Source: Jannaschia faecimaris (GTDB lineage: Bacteria; Pseudomonadota; Alphaproteobacteria; Rhodobacterales; Rhodobacteraceae). From it: 64,000 nucleotides of DNA. The notes under the pieces were generated by a model that was not told the DNA's origin, did not search any database, and saw only the letters and a list, made by a program, of their open reading frames with translations. Shown here one piece after another: positions 52,775-62,603 of this stretch (positions within the stretch are counted from its first letter, which is position 1; each line of letters begins with the position of its first letter). Location of the stretch: positions 124,001-188,000 of the forward strand of contig NZ_FNPX01000003.1 of the NCBI RefSeq assembly GCF_900107415.1. Direction: 5' to 3'. The translations under genes were made by a program, and so were the position numbers.

Positions 52775-54907
52775 ATGTTCAACATCGTTAAAAAAGAGAT
52801 CGAGTGGGGGCATGATACCCTTTCGCTCGAAACCGGCAAGATTGCCCGTCAAGCCGACGGTTGCGTCATCGCCACCTATGGCGAGACGTCGGTCATGGCC
52901 GCCGTGACTTACGCCAAGTCGCCCAAACCGGGTCAGGATTTCTTCCCCCTGACCGTTCACTACAATGAAAAATACTACGCGGCCGGCAAGGTCCCTGGTG
53001 GCTTCTTCAAGCGAGAAGCGCGTCCGACCGAGAAAGAGACGCTGACTTCGCGTCTGATTGACCGTCCGATCCGCCCGCTGTTTGTCGATGGCTTCAAGAA
53101 CGAAGTCCTCGTGATCTGCACCGTTCTGTCGCATGACTTGGAAAATGACCCCGACGTCGTTGCCATGATCGCCGCTTCGGCCGCTCTGACGATCTCCGGC
53201 GCGCCCTTTATGGGCCCGATCGCTGGTGCCCGCGTGGGCTTCGTCGATGGCGACTATATCCTGAACCCGTCGGTCGACGATATGCAGGATCTCAAGAACA
53301 ACCCCGAGCAGCGCCTCGACCTGATCGTTGCCGGCACTAAAGATGCCGTGATGATGGTCGAGTCCGAAGCCTATGAGCTGTCGGAATCCGAGATGCTGGG
53401 TGCCGTGAAATTCGGCCACGAGCAGATGCAGCCCGTGCTGGATCTGATCGTGTCTCTGGCCGAAGACGCCGCGAAGGAGCCGATGGACTTCAAGGCTCCC
53501 GATTATTCGGACCTGCTGGCCCGTGTGATGACCTTGGGCGAGCAGAAAATGCGCGATGCCTATGCCATCACCGACAAGCAGGAGCGTACCTCTGCCGTGT
53601 CCGCGGCCAAGGAAGCCATCAAGGCAGAATTGTCGGAGGAAGATCTGGAAGACGCGAACCTTGGCACCGCGCTGAAAAAGCTTGAATCCAAGGTTCTGCG
53701 TGGCGATGTCGTCAAGAACGGCAAGCGGATCGACGGGCGCGCCCTTGATACGGTGCGTCCGATCGTCTCCGAAGTAGGCCTGCTGCCCCGGACGCACGGC
53801 TCCGCGCTGTTTACCCGCGGCGAAACGCAGGGTCTGGTCGTAACCACGCTGGGTACGGGCGACGACGAGCAGTTCATTGATGCGCTGCACGGCAACTTCA
53901 AATCCAACTTCCTGCTGCACTATAACTTCCCGCCCTATTCGGTCGGCGAAGTGGGTCGTTTTGGTCCTCCGGGTCGCCGCGAAATCGGCCACGGTAAGCT
54001 GGCTTGGCGTGCTCTGCAGGCGGTTCTGCCGTCAAACACCGACTTCCCCTACACCATCCGTCTGGTCTCCGAGATTACGGAGTCGAACGGCTCTTCCTCG
54101 ATGGCGAGCGTCTGTGGCGGATCGCTGTCGATGATGGACGCCGGCGTGCCGCTAAAGGCACCGGTCGCGGGTGTGGCCATGGGCCTCGTGCTGGAAGATG
54201 ACGGCGATTTCGCGGTTCTGACCGACATCCTCGGGGATGAGGATCACCTCGGCGACATGGACTTCAAGGTTGCGGGCACTGAAGCGGGAATCACCTCGCT
54301 GCAGATGGACATCAAGATCGCAGGTATTACGCCAGCCATCATGGAAAAGGCGCTGGAACAGGCGAAAGCTGGCCGCGTTCACATCCTTGCGGAGATGGCA
54401 AAAGCCCTGACCGAAGCGTCCGAGTTCTCGGAGCACGCGCCCCGGATCGAGACGATGCAGATTCCGACCGATAAGATCCGTGAAGTGATCGGCTCGGGCG
54501 GGAAGGTCATTCGCGAGATCGTCGAGATGTCCGGTGCCAAGGTCGATATCAACGACGATGGAATCATCAAGATTGCGTCGGCCAACGGCGAGGCGATCAA
54601 GAAGGCCTATGAAATGATCCACTCGATCGTTGCTGAACCCGAAGAGGGCAAGGTCTACAAGGGCAAGGTCGTCAAGATTGTCGATTTCGGTGCTTTCGTG
54701 AACTTCTTCGGGAAGCGCGATGGCCTGGTGCACGTCTCCCAGATTGAGAACCGCCGTCTGAACCATCCGTCGGATGTGCTCAAGGAAGGTCAGGACGTCT
54801 GGGTCAAGCTGCTGGGCTTCGATGATCGCGGCAAGGTCCGTCTGGCCATGAAGATGGTCAATCAGGAGACCGGCGAGGAAGAGACCGCGACCGAAGGCGC
54901 AGAGTAA
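52775..54907 (+). CDS. pnp: Polyribonucleotide nucleotidyltransferase (PNPase)
   Basis: 710 residues. Two RNase PH domains (about 1-220 and 320-545) flank an all-alpha domain. [29 protein letters not shown] and [21 protein letters not shown] mark the catalytic parts. A KH domain ([18 protein letters not shown]) and an S1 domain ([15 protein letters not shown]) end it. It degrades RNA 3'-5' with phosphate. I chose the ATG at 52775 as the family start; 20 upstream in-frame codons lack homology. Confidence 0.98.
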   Translation: MFNIVKKEIEWGHDTLSLETGKIARQADGCVIATYGETSVMAAVTYAKSPKPGQDFFPLTVHYNEKYYAAGKVPGGFFKREARPTEKETLTSRLIDRPIRPLFVDGFKNEVLVICTVLSHDLENDPDVVAMIAASAALTISGAPFMGPIAGARVGFVDGDYILNPSVDDMQDLKNNPEQRLDLIVAGTKDAVMMVESEAYELSESEMLGAVKFGHEQMQPVLDLIVSLAEDAAKEPMDFKAPDYSDLLARVMTLGEQKMRDAYAITDKQERTSAVSAAKEAIKAELSEEDLEDANLGTALKKLESKVLRGDVVKNGKRIDGRALDTVRPIVSEVGLLPRTHGSALFTRGETQGLVVTTLGTGDDEQFIDALHGNFKSNFLLHYNFPPYSVGEVGRFGPPGRREIGHGKLAWRALQAVLPSNTDFPYTIRLVSEITESNGSSSMASVCGGSLSMMDAGVPLKAPVAGVAMGLVLEDDGDFAVLTDILGDEDHLGDMDFKVAGTEAGITSLQMDIKIAGITPAIMEKALEQAKAGRVHILAEMAKALTEASEFSEHAPRIETMQIPTDKIREVIGSGGKVIREIVEMSGAKVDINDDGIIKIASANGEAIKKAYEMIHSIVAEPEEGKVYKGKVVKIVDFGAFVNFFGKRDGLVHVSQIENRRLNHPSDVLKEGQDVWVKLLGFDDRGKVRLAMKMVNQETGEEETATEGAE

Positions 54908-54925
54908 TATCCGCGCTTCGAAATC

Positions 54926-54958
54926 AGGGCCCTGGCATCGCTGCCGGGGCCCTTTTTG
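54926..54958 (+). terminator. Rho-independent terminator after pnp
   Basis: AGGGCCCTGGCA - TCGC - TGCCGGGGCCCT is a long GC-rich stem (12 pairs with one wobble), followed by TTTTTG. Confidence 0.9.
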
Positions 54959-55329
54959 TGTGGATGATGCAAGCGGGAAGAGACCGGATTTCCGTAGGCC
55001 GGGTAGAAAGCAATCCAGTCCGATACTGCGACCAAGAGCGTCTGATGATCCGGTGCCAGCGGCAGTCAAGTTCTTTGCTTGATCCGCTCCGCGCCCGAGT
55101 GGTTTGTTCGCGATCCTTTCGCTGAGCCCCGGAATGGCCGCTCTCAGCGCGATTGCCCGGTGCGAAAAGTGCCGCACTATCGTCCGGTTATTTGGCTTTC
55201 ACCTGTCGCTAAATAATGTCCTAAGCAAACGGAGAGATCGACGGTGTTGCCTGATGCAGGATTGGTCTTGCCCCTGCGCCCCAAGCTTCCGGGTTGGGCT
55301 GAATTTGCAGCAGCAAGTTCGCTTCGTGT
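54959..55329. other. Intergenic region between pnp and chemoreceptor, about 370 bases
   Basis: It lies between two convergent genes. No gene with recognisable features is seen on either strand, and no second terminator hairpin with a T tract is obvious on the minus strand after the chemoreceptor stop. AT-richer patches occur near 55180-55230. It may be decayed sequence. Confidence 0.45.
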
Positions 55330-57039
55330 TCACGCGGCCCGAACTCCCTCATCGATAATTGCGTCTTGTGTCCCGAAGTTCTGGATTGCTGCAGACAGGC
55401 CATGCGCGCTGGTGCGAAGGGTTTGACAGGCTGCTGTCGTTTCTTCGAACATACTGGCGTTCTGCTGTGACACGCGATCCAGATCGCGCAGCGCTGCATT
55501 GATCCCGTTCACGCCCGTGGCCTGTTCTTCGGAAGTGGCGGCGATCTTGCTGATGCGCGTGGTAACTGTTTCGACCGCATCAATGATCTTCTCAAGCGCG
55601 CCGCCGGTATCATGCACAAGCGTGACGCCACGTTCGATCTGGTCGCCTGACTGTGCGATCAAGGCATTAATCCGGTTTGCCGCCTCGGACGAGCGTTGGG
55701 CCAGCGCGCGAACTTCCGATGCAACAACCGCGAAGCCGCGGCCTGCGTCGCCGGCTCGCGCTGCCTCGACGCCTGCATTCAGGGCAAGCAGGTTCGTCTG
55801 GAAGGCGATGTCCTCGATCATGGAGGTGATCTTGCGCACCTCTCCGGCGGAGGTCTCGATTTCGGCCATGGCCGCGATGGCCTGATTCATAATCTCGGCC
55901 CCGGTTTGGGCTTCCGTGCCGGTCGTGACCATGACGGCCTCGGCCTGACCGGCATCCTCGGCAGTCGCGCGGATGAGTTGGGTCAGCTGTTCGGTAGAAG
56001 TCGTGACTTCCTCAAGCGTAGCCGCCTGACGTTCTGTCCGTTGAGAGAGATCTGCTGCCGCAGAAGCGATTTCGTCGGTTTCGCCCGTGATCGTGCTCGA
56101 AACTTGCCGAATATCACGGAGCGCATGATCCAAGGCCTCAAGCGTGCTGTCAAATCGGTTTCCGATATCTTCATAGCTTTCGGGGAGTGTGCCGGCGATG
56201 CGGATTCCCAAATCCCCCTGTGCCAGATGGCTCAGGGCGTTGCGAAGAATGTGCATCGCCTCGGTCTGGTTGGCCTGCTCCCGGGATTTCCGTGTCTCTT
56301 CCTCCAGTCTCCGTTCGTATGCCGCAGCATCAACTGCCTCTGCGCGGCGCTCCTCCTCCAGCCTCCGGGCCAAGGCGTCCTCAGCTTGCGCACGGGCGAC
56401 GTCCGCCGCGGCGCGTGCAGCTTCCGCGTCTTTGAGCGCCTCGGCGGTCCGCTGCTCTGCGGCGAGCGCATGGTCCTTGGCGATGCGCGTTTCTTCCTGG
56501 GCTCGCTCAGCAGCTTTCACAAGTTTGAGGTGCATATGGCTTGCGGCCCCCAGACCGACAACAATCATCCCCACTGCCGTTGCGTGAATGATTGTCCGTT
56601 CGACGCCCAGGTATGACGTACTGTCGGAGACGCCGTAGATAAGCACTGGCATCGCGAAGGTCAGAACCAAGTGGTGGATGATCACCGAAACCGCGGACAC
56701 GACGACGGCCCGCAGATCGACCATCGCCGCGATGGCTCCGAGCACGACGAAGTAGTACATGTGAGTGTCGAGTTGCCAAGGATGCTCCTGCATGGCAGCG
56801 GTCAGCAGCATCACCTGACAGGTCAGCGCGAGGGCAACGGACACGCGCGCCAAGCCCCGATCCAGAAGCCGGACAAGAAATGCGACGGCCGGCATGCACA
56901 GCGAAAGCACTATGATCAGCCCGGGTGAGGAGCCCGTTGCAAAGGCCGCCAGGGCGACGGGTACTACGCTGACACCTGTTACGATCAGCAGGAATTGCGC
57001 GACTTTATCGCGGCTCAGGGCAAAGGAGGAGTCAGGCAT
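55330..57039 (-). CDS. Membrane methyl-accepting chemotaxis protein
   Basis: 569 residues. The N-terminus has about six hydrophobic helices (from [18 protein letters not shown] to [14 protein letters not shown]) without a periplasmic ligand domain. A long coiled coil (about 170-270) and a HAMP-like segment ([22 protein letters not shown]) follow. The signalling domain has the standard tip [20 protein letters not shown] with [22 protein letters not shown]. The ATG at 57039 overlaps the end of a small exported protein gene by eight bases, implying coupled translation. Confidence 0.92.
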   Translation of the reverse strand: MPDSSFALSRDKVAQFLLIVTGVSVVPVALAAFATGSSPGLIIVLSLCMPAVAFLVRLLDRGLARVSVALALTCQVMLLTAAMQEHPWQLDTHMYYFVVLGAIAAMVDLRAVVVSAVSVIIHHLVLTFAMPVLIYGVSDSTSYLGVERTIIHATAVGMIVVGLGAASHMHLKLVKAAERAQEETRIAKDHALAAEQRTAEALKDAEAARAAADVARAQAEDALARRLEEERRAEAVDAAAYERRLEEETRKSREQANQTEAMHILRNALSHLAQGDLGIRIAGTLPESYEDIGNRFDSTLEALDHALRDIRQVSSTITGETDEIASAAADLSQRTERQAATLEEVTTSTEQLTQLIRATAEDAGQAEAVMVTTGTEAQTGAEIMNQAIAAMAEIETSAGEVRKITSMIEDIAFQTNLLALNAGVEAARAGDAGRGFAVVASEVRALAQRSSEAANRINALIAQSGDQIERGVTLVHDTGGALEKIIDAVETVTTRISKIAATSEEQATGVNGINAALRDLDRVSQQNASMFEETTAACQTLRTSAHGLSAAIQNFGTQDAIIDEGVRAA

Positions 57040-57349
57040 ATCGACCACATAGAAAATTGGGGAGCTTGTCGGCATTGAGCAAAAGGAACGGGCCGGATGC
57101 CCGCAGGTTTGTCAGGAAATCTGGATTCTGCGAATGTGCGACCTGTCCGAAGGCTGGGCGAAAAAATCCCACCGGGTAGCCGCCGGCTCGCGCTACCAGG
57201 TCCTTGGGGTCGCCAAACCCCGGAAGGCCGATGACAAGGACCGGACTGGAAGCCGTCGCGGCCGGCAAAGTCGACAGCGCGGCAAGAGCCCCCATGAGGG
57301 GAAATAACACAAGCAGAAGGCGCGCGGCCCATTGGCGAAGGTTTTTCAT
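57032..57349 (-). CDS. Small exported protein coupled to chemoreceptor
   Basis: 105 residues with a signal peptide ([24 protein letters not shown]). The mature ~75 residues ([51 protein letters not shown]) have no recognised domain; the [14 protein letters not shown] end with a single Cys is distinctive. Its stop lies within the chemoreceptor start, so the two are stoichiometrically linked. It may be a periplasmic accessory of the receptor; this is inference from the overlap. Confidence 0.72.
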   Translation of the reverse strand: MKNLRQWAARLLLVLFPLMGALAALSTLPAATASSPVLVIGLPGFGDPKDLVARAGGYPVGFFRPAFGQVAHSQNPDFLTNLRASGPFLLLNADKLPNFLCGRYA

Positions 57350-57397
57350 CCCCTTCGCCTAGCAGGCGATTCTTTCGGAAGCCTTAAGCCCAGTTCA

Positions 57398-58099
57398 CTA
57401 TCCCTCGCGCGGTGGGGTATCCAGTCCGGCCTGCACGCCCTCGCGCGCCATGAAGCGATCCAGATAGGTTTGCAGGCTTGGATACTCGGACCATCCCACG
57501 AGGTCGCGTGTGCCGTAATATGTCAGCGCGTTCAGCCATGGCACGATTGCGATATCCGCGATGGAAAATTCCGTCGCGATCCAGTCACGCTCTCCTAGTT
57601 CGCCGGCCAGAACCCGCAACAGGCGGCGGCCTTCGACAGCAAACTTTTCGCGTGGGCGCGGGTCATCGATCTCCTTGCCGGCGAACTTGGTGAAATAGCC
57701 GAGCTGTCCGAACATCGGGCCCAGGCCGCCCATCTGCCACATGACCCATTGGTTCACATGCGCGCGCTCCGAAGGTGTAGAGCCGCCAAGTTTCCCGCTC
57801 TTTTCGGCAAGGTAGATCAGGATTGCGCCGCTTTCCCACAGGCCAATGGGCGCACCGTCGGGACCGTTCGGATCGATGATTGCGGGGATCTTGTTGTTGG
57901 GGTTCAGGGACAGGAATTCGGGTGACCGTACGTCTGTCTCCGACAGAGTCACCCGATGCGCCTCGTAGCGCAGGCCCATCTCCTCCAGCGCAATGGAAAC
58001 CTTCAGCCCATTGGGCGTCGGAAAGCTGAACAATTGCAGAACCGTCGGGTCCTGCGGTTGCCAGCGTCGTGTAATCGGAAAGGCGGAAAGGTCGGCCAT
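57398..58099 (-). CDS. Glutathione S-transferase, Nu/YghU-like
   Basis: 233 residues. The N-terminal thioredoxin-like domain has FSFPTPNGLKVSIALEEM, NPNNKIPAIIDP (cis-Pro) and WESGAILIYLAEK. The helical C-terminal domain has QWVMWQMGGLGPMFGQLGYF and FSIADIAIVPW, the pattern of YfcG/YghU disulfide-bond reductases. It acts with glutathione on disulfides or peroxides. It is divergent from mscL. Confidence 0.94.
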   Translation of the reverse strand: MADLSAFPITRRWQPQDPTVLQLFSFPTPNGLKVSIALEEMGLRYEAHRVTLSETDVRSPEFLSLNPNNKIPAIIDPNGPDGAPIGLWESGAILIYLAEKSGKLGGSTPSERAHVNQWVMWQMGGLGPMFGQLGYFTKFAGKEIDDPRPREKFAVEGRRLLRVLAGELGERDWIATEFSIADIAIVPWLNALTYYGTRDLVGWSEYPSLQTYLDRFMAREGVQAGLDTPPREG

Positions 58100-58244
58100 G
58101 AGTGTTCCCTGAAAGTTTCGAAATGCACCCTACTGACTTCGCCTGTGAAGAAAACGGGTGACTCGCAAGCATGGAACAACGATCACCTTTTGGAGATCTG
58201 TCGAAATCGTCAGGCAGACCCGAAATGCGTAAGGGAATAGGAAA

Positions 58245-58676
58245 GTGATAAATGAATTCAAGGACTTCGTTGCCAAAGGCAATGTTATGGACCTGGCCGT
58301 CGGTATCATCATCGGAGCGGCCTTCACGGCAATCGTCAGCAGCCTCGTCGGCGATCTCATCAACCCGATAATTGGTCTGATCTTGGGTGGTGTCGATTTT
58401 ACGAGCATGTACGTGGTTTTGTCAGGTGAGGTCCCTGCAGGTGTCGGCTTGGATGCGGCGCGCGAAAGCGGCGCGGCGATCTTTGCATACGGGGCCTTCA
58501 TAACAGCCTGTATCAACTTCCTGATCATAGCCTTCGTGGTCTTCATGCTGGTCAAGATGGTCAACAGACTGAAATCCGTGGCCGAGAAGCCCGAAGACAT
58601 CGTCCCCGAGGTTCAGACTGGCCCTTCGGAACTGGATGTCCTGCTGGAAATCCGCGACAGCCTGAAACGCGACTGA
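58245..58676 (+). CDS. mscL: Large-conductance mechanosensitive channel
   Basis: 143 residues. [31 protein letters not shown] is TM1 with its pore-lining glycines and the N-terminal amphipathic helix; TM2 is [19 protein letters not shown]. The C-terminal bundle ends in [10 protein letters not shown] homopentameric inner-membrane valve opened by osmotic downshift. The GTG start at 58245 follows AATAGGAA. Confidence 0.97.
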   Translation: MINEFKDFVAKGNVMDLAVGIIIGAAFTAIVSSLVGDLINPIIGLILGGVDFTSMYVVLSGEVPAGVGLDAARESGAAIFAYGAFITACINFLIIAFVVFMLVKMVNRLKSVAEKPEDIVPEVQTGPSELDVLLEIRDSLKRD

Positions 58677-58694
58677 TTAGGGCAACCGAACTGA

Positions 58695-58720
58695 AAAGGG
58701 CCCGCATCGGCGGGCCCTTT
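58695..58720. terminator. Bidirectional terminator between mscL and ald
   Basis: AAAGGGCCCGC ATC G GCGGGCCCTTT forms a long symmetric stem with A and T runs on each side, placed between two convergent stops. It can serve both strands. Confidence 0.88.
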
Positions 58721-58738
58721 GAAATCATATCGGTCGGG

Positions 58739-59854
58739 TCAGGCCAGCAGGGTGTCGGGGTCGACAGACTCCATCCCGAGCGCCTCGCCCACGGCGGCAT
58801 AGGTCAGCATGCCCGCGTGCGCATTCAGCCCATTCTTGAGGTGCACGTCATCGGCGCAGGCCTTTTTCCAGCCTTTGTCGGCCAGCGACAGCAGGAACGG
58901 CAGCGTCGCGTTGCCAAGCGCAAGCGTGGATGTGCGTGCGACCGCGCCGGGCATGTTGGCCACGCAGTAGTGCATGATGCCGTCGACTTCGTAGATCGGA
59001 TCCTGGTGCGTCGTGGCGCGGGATGTCTCGAAGCAGCCGCCCTGGTCGATGGCAACATCCACGATGGCCGCACCGGGCTTCATGTGGGCCAGGTCTGCGC
59101 GCTTGACCAGCTTTGGCGCGGCGGCTCCGGGGATCAGGACGGCACCGATCACCATGTCCGCCTGCATGACCAGTTCGGCGGTATTTCCGGCGCTGGCGAA
59201 GCGAGTCTTGAAGACCGAGCCGAACGCATCGTCCAGGTAGCGCAGGCGAGGCAGCGACCGGTCCAGAACCGTGACGCTTGCGCCCATACCGGCGGCGATG
59301 CGCGCCGCATGCGTGCCGACAACGCCGCCGCCGATGACGACAACATCCGCCGGGCCGACGCCGGGGACACCGCCCATCAGCGTGCCACGGCCGCCGTTGG
59401 CTTTCTGCAAGGTCCAGGCCCCGACCTGGGGGGCCAAACGTCCCGCCACTTCTGACATCGGAGCGAGCAGGGGTAGGCCGCCCGAGCGGTCGGTCACGGT
59501 TTCATAGGCGATGCAGGTCGCGCCGGAGGCCAGAAGGTCCTTCGTCTGCTCGGGGTCCGGGGCCAGGTGCAGGTATGTGAACAGGATCTGACCCTCGCGC
59601 AGGCGGGCGCGCTCGACGGCCTGGGGCTCCTTCACCTTCACGATCATCTCGGCCTGGGCGAAGACATCCTCGGCGGTGTCCACGATCCGGGCCCCGACGG
59701 CTTCGTACTGCGCGTTGTCAAAGCCCGACCCGTCGCCGGCACCGCTTTCGATGATAACCTCGTGGCCGTGAGCAATCGCCTCCAGAGCGGCCATGGGCGT
59801 CATGCCGACGCGAAATTCCTGCGGTTTGATTTCCTTGGGGCAGCCGATGAGCAT
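58739..59854 (-). CDS. ald: Alanine dehydrogenase
   Basis: 371 residues. The start MLIGCPKEIKPQEFRVGMTP, the catalytic Lys/His region (VKVKEPQAVE, LFTYLHLAPD) and NAD loop VVVIGGGVVGTHAARIAAGMG are textbook. It interconverts L-alanine and pyruvate with NAD and ammonia, important for nitrogen assimilation from alanine. It is divergent from an Lrp/AsnC regulator across a 134-base gap. Confidence 0.97.
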   Translation of the reverse strand: MLIGCPKEIKPQEFRVGMTPMAALEAIAHGHEVIIESGAGDGSGFDNAQYEAVGARIVDTAEDVFAQAEMIVKVKEPQAVERARLREGQILFTYLHLAPDPEQTKDLLASGATCIAYETVTDRSGGLPLLAPMSEVAGRLAPQVGAWTLQKANGGRGTLMGGVPGVGPADVVVIGGGVVGTHAARIAAGMGASVTVLDRSLPRLRYLDDAFGSVFKTRFASAGNTAELVMQADMVIGAVLIPGAAAPKLVKRADLAHMKPGAAIVDVAIDQGGCFETSRATTHQDPIYEVDGIMHYCVANMPGAVARTSTLALGNATLPFLLSLADKGWKKACADDVHLKNGLNAHAGMLTYAAVGEALGMESVDPDTLLA

Positions 59855-59959
59855 CCTGGTTCTCCCTGAATAAGATTTGGCCGGAGCATAGGGGCAGGGC
59901 GCTGCGTTTTCGTCTTTATATTCGGCGTGAAGTGGCCTAATTTCGCGGCAAAATCGTGC

Positions 59960-59969
59960 ATTAGCTAAT
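59960..59969. promoter_or_regulatory. Small palindrome in ald-Lrp intergenic region
   Basis: ATTAGCTAAT is perfectly symmetric, lies in an AT-richer patch 19 bases before the regulator start, and is a plausible core of an Lrp-type site. Confidence 0.35.
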
Positions 59970-59988
59970 TTATGAGAGAGAATATCGC

Positions 59989-60453
59989 GTGCAAGTGCAG
60001 ATCGACGACACCGACGCCCGTCTGTTGCGGCTGGTTCAACGCGATGCCCGACTCACCGCCGTGCAACTGTCAGAAAAGCTGAACCTGTCGCCCTCGGCTT
60101 GTCATCGCCGCCTGCAACGGTTGGAGGCGTCGGGCGTGATCACGGGCACCGTCGCCCTGCTGAACTCCCGTGCAGTGGGGCGGCCCACGATCGTTTTCGT
60201 GGAGATCAGCCTTGCCACGCAGGCCGATGATGTCCTCGACGCCTTCGAGGCGGCGGTCGCGCGCATTCCGGATGTTCTGGAATGCCACTTAATGACGGGA
60301 TCTTATGACTACCTGCTCAAGGTCGTCGCCCGCGACTCCGAGGATTTCGCCCAGATCCACCGCCGCCATCTGGCCCGCCTGCCGGGGGTGGCGAAATTGC
60401 AGTCGTCCTTCGCATTGAAAACCGTCTTCGCGACGACCGCCCTGCCTGTCTGA
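59989..60453 (+). CDS. Lrp/AsnC family regulator, probably of ald
   Basis: 154 residues. N-terminal helix-turn-helix (DARLLRLVQRDARLTAVQLSEKLNLSPSACHRRLQRLE) and C-terminal RAM effector domain (ECHLMTGSYDYLLKVVARD). In Rhodobacterales and mycobacteria a divergent Lrp protein (AldR) controls ald in response to alanine; the same arrangement here supports that role. The GTG start at 59989 is preceded by GAGAGAATATC. Confidence 0.93.
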   Translation: MQVQIDDTDARLLRLVQRDARLTAVQLSEKLNLSPSACHRRLQRLEASGVITGTVALLNSRAVGRPTIVFVEISLATQADDVLDAFEAAVARIPDVLECHLMTGSYDYLLKVVARDSEDFAQIHRRHLARLPGVAKLQSSFALKTVFATTALPV

Positions 60454-60458
60454 CGCGG

Positions 60459-60782
60459 CTAGCCCAGTAGCCAGCCCATCGCCGCCATGGTCAAGCCGCC
60501 CGCGATCACCGCCTGGATCACGTCCTTGCGCCAGATGCCGACCGCCAGCGCCGCGCCAGCCGCGATCAGGCGGGCAGCGTCAGGCTCCCCCCCATTCGCC
60601 TCGGGCCACAGGATCAGCGGGGCCACCAAGGCAGGCAACACCGCCACGCCTGTGAACCGCAGATGCCGCAGGATCCACGGGGGCATGGGGCGATCGCCCA
60701 CGATCCCGAGGAATATGAACCGCGTCAGGTAGGTCAGCACACCCAGGCAGGCGATGATGAACCAGATCGTTCCCGAACTCAT
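60459..60782 (-). CDS. azlD: AzlD family branched-chain amino acid exporter subunit
   Basis: 107 residues with four hydrophobic helices (IWFIIACLGVLTYLTRFIFL, AVLPALVAPLILW, LIAAGAALAVGIW, VIQAVIAGGLTMAAMGWLL). The small partner of AzlC in a two-component exporter of branched-chain amino acids or analogues. The ATG at 60782 overlaps the azlC stop (ATGA). The long open frame upstream on this strand is a shadow. Confidence 0.93.
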   Translation of the reverse strand: MSSGTIWFIIACLGVLTYLTRFIFLGIVGDRPMPPWILRHLRFTGVAVLPALVAPLILWPEANGGEPDAARLIAAGAALAVGIWRKDVIQAVIAGGLTMAAMGWLLG

Positions 60783-61474
60783 GCCGTGGTCTCCGTCATC
60801 CGCCGGTCGACTTCGGCCCCGACAATCATTCCTGCAGTCGCCGCCAGGATCAGGCCCAGGTTGTATGGCACCCACCAGAGTGCCAGCGCCCCGATCACCG
60901 ACAGCAGGGCTGCCGCGAGATGGGCTCGCGACTTCAGCATGGGCCCGACGAGGGCCACGAAGGCCAGCGGCAGTGCGAAATCCAGCTGCCAGCTCTCGGG
61001 GACCTGCGTGCCCAGCACCGCACCTGCCCAGGTCGACCCGACCCATGCGGGAAAGACGGGCAGGGCTACCCCCGCAAAATAGGCGACCCTGTCCTCCACC
61101 GTCCAGCGCGCCTCCGCGTCGAAGGCGCCCTGCGCAAGCGCATAGGTCTGATCGACCATGATGTAGGAAATCAACGCCCGCTGCCACAACGGGGCCGCCC
61201 CCAGGTACGGGACCATGCTGGCCGAATACATCACCATCCGCAGGTTCACGGCCAACGCCGAGAAGATCACGATCACGGCCGGCACCGCGTCCACGATCAG
61301 CTGGACGGCGGTGAACTGCGACGCCCCCGCGATCACCAGCACCGAGAACGCCATGACCTGCGTCAGGGGCAGTCCGGATTCGACGCCCAACACACCGAAG
61401 AGTGCACCGAAGGGCACCATGATCACCATGAACGGCAGGCCTTCCGCCACACCGCGTGCGAATGGGGGTCTCAT
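60779..61474 (-). CDS. azlC: AzlC family branched-chain amino acid exporter subunit
   Basis: 231 residues, six or more membrane helices. AEGLPFMVIMVPFGALFG, FSVLVIAGASQFTAVQLI and ALAVNLRMVMYSASM are AzlC signatures. The ATG at 61474 begins just before the first helix; upstream in-frame codons are antisense to fdhD. It is divergent from fdhD across 61 bases. Confidence 0.94.
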   Translation of the reverse strand: MRPPFARGVAEGLPFMVIMVPFGALFGVLGVESGLPLTQVMAFSVLVIAGASQFTAVQLIVDAVPAVIVIFSALAVNLRMVMYSASMVPYLGAAPLWQRALISYIMVDQTYALAQGAFDAEARWTVEDRVAYFAGVALPVFPAWVGSTWAGAVLGTQVPESWQLDFALPLAFVALVGPMLKSRAHLAAALLSVIGALALWWVPYNLGLILAATAGMIVGAEVDRRMTETTA

Positions 61475-61535
61475 CTTGCATCCTGCGGTTCGGGGCGACA
61501 CGGTGGGGCGTATCCGTCCCAACCGAAGGCCGCAA

Positions 61536-62360
61536 GTGTCCACCGAAATTTTCCCGTCCCTCAGGGTTGTCCCCAACCCCGCCGACCCCCGGTTGACTCG
61601 TCCTGTCACCGGGGTGGACCAGACTGGTGCGCCGGTCGATCTGCGCGTGGTCGAGGAGCGACCGTTGACGATCTATCTGAATTCGCGGGAGATCGTGACG
61701 GCGATGACCATCGGTGATCACCCGGAATGGCTGGCCTTGGGGTTCCTGTGCAATCAGGGCATGGTGCGCGCACAGGACGAGGTGACCGGCATCGACTACG
61801 ACGAGGAACTGGAGACCGTCGTCGTCCGCACCGCCATCGAGACGGACCACGAGGCCAAGCTGGCCCGCGCGACCCGTACCTCGGGCTGCGCCGTGGGTAC
61901 TGTCTTTGGCGACATGATGGAGGGCCTGGAGGGACTGACCCTGCCGCCGACGCCGCTCAGGGTTTCGGATTTGCATTCCCTGTCCAACGCCATCAACCGC
62001 ACCCCGTCGCTGTACCTGGAAGCGGGGGCGATTCACGGCACCTGTCTGTGTCAGGGCCCCGACCCGCTTGCCTATTTTGAGGATGTGGGCCGCCACAACG
62101 CTGTCGACAAGCTGGCCGGCTGGATGCGCGACGGGAACGTCAGCGCGGGCGACAAGACGCTCTATACCACGGGGCGCCTGACGTCCGAGATGGTGATCAA
62201 ATGCGCCCTGATGGGCATTCCGTGCCTCGTATCCAGATCGGGCTTTACCGCCTGGGGCGTGGAGATCGCGCGGCAGGTCGGCCTGACTGTCGTGGGCCGC
62301 ATGAAGGGTAGCCGTTTCATCTGCCTGTCCGGGGAGGACCGGGTGCAATGGGACGTATGA
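61536..62360 (+). CDS. fdhD: Formate dehydrogenase accessory sulfurtransferase FdhD
   Basis: 274 residues. It transfers sulfur from a cysteine desulfurase to the molybdenum/tungsten bis-MGD cofactor of formate dehydrogenase. Family segments: VEERPLTIYLNSREIVTAMTIG, EWLALGFLCNQG, the persulfide loop TSGCAVGTVFGD with a single C118, then EAGAIHGT, EDVGRHNAVDKLAGW and SRSGFTAWGVEIARQVGLTV. A GTG at 61536 with GAAGG before it is the best start. MobA and MobB follow, so it begins a molybdenum-cofactor group. Confidence 0.93.
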   Translation: MSTEIFPSLRVVPNPADPRLTRPVTGVDQTGAPVDLRVVEERPLTIYLNSREIVTAMTIGDHPEWLALGFLCNQGMVRAQDEVTGIDYDEELETVVVRTAIETDHEAKLARATRTSGCAVGTVFGDMMEGLEGLTLPPTPLRVSDLHSLSNAINRTPSLYLEAGAIHGTCLCQGPDPLAYFEDVGRHNAVDKLAGWMRDGNVSAGDKTLYTTGRLTSEMVIKCALMGIPCLVSRSGFTAWGVEIARQVGLTVVGRMKGSRFICLSGEDRVQWDV

Positions 62361-62603
62361 CGCCCAAATTAGGTGCCCGCTGGAGGAGAAGGCGTTTCTT
62401 CTCGGGTATTCGGCTGTTTGGCCCAGCCGGTGAGGGCAAATGAAACGCCAGCAGCTTTGTGTTCTCGCCGCTAATCCGGTGATGGTGCAGATCGGTAGAG
62501 GTCGGGCACGCGCTGCAATCTCGGCTGACGCAGACAAGCCGCGCGACCGGCCGTCCGATGTCTGCAATCCCGTCTTTTCCTCCTTGCTGATACGAGCCGA
62601 ACC

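Noticed and set aside
52724-53992. Long open frame antisense to pnp
   Set aside because: It has no domain features and mirrors the PNPase codons.
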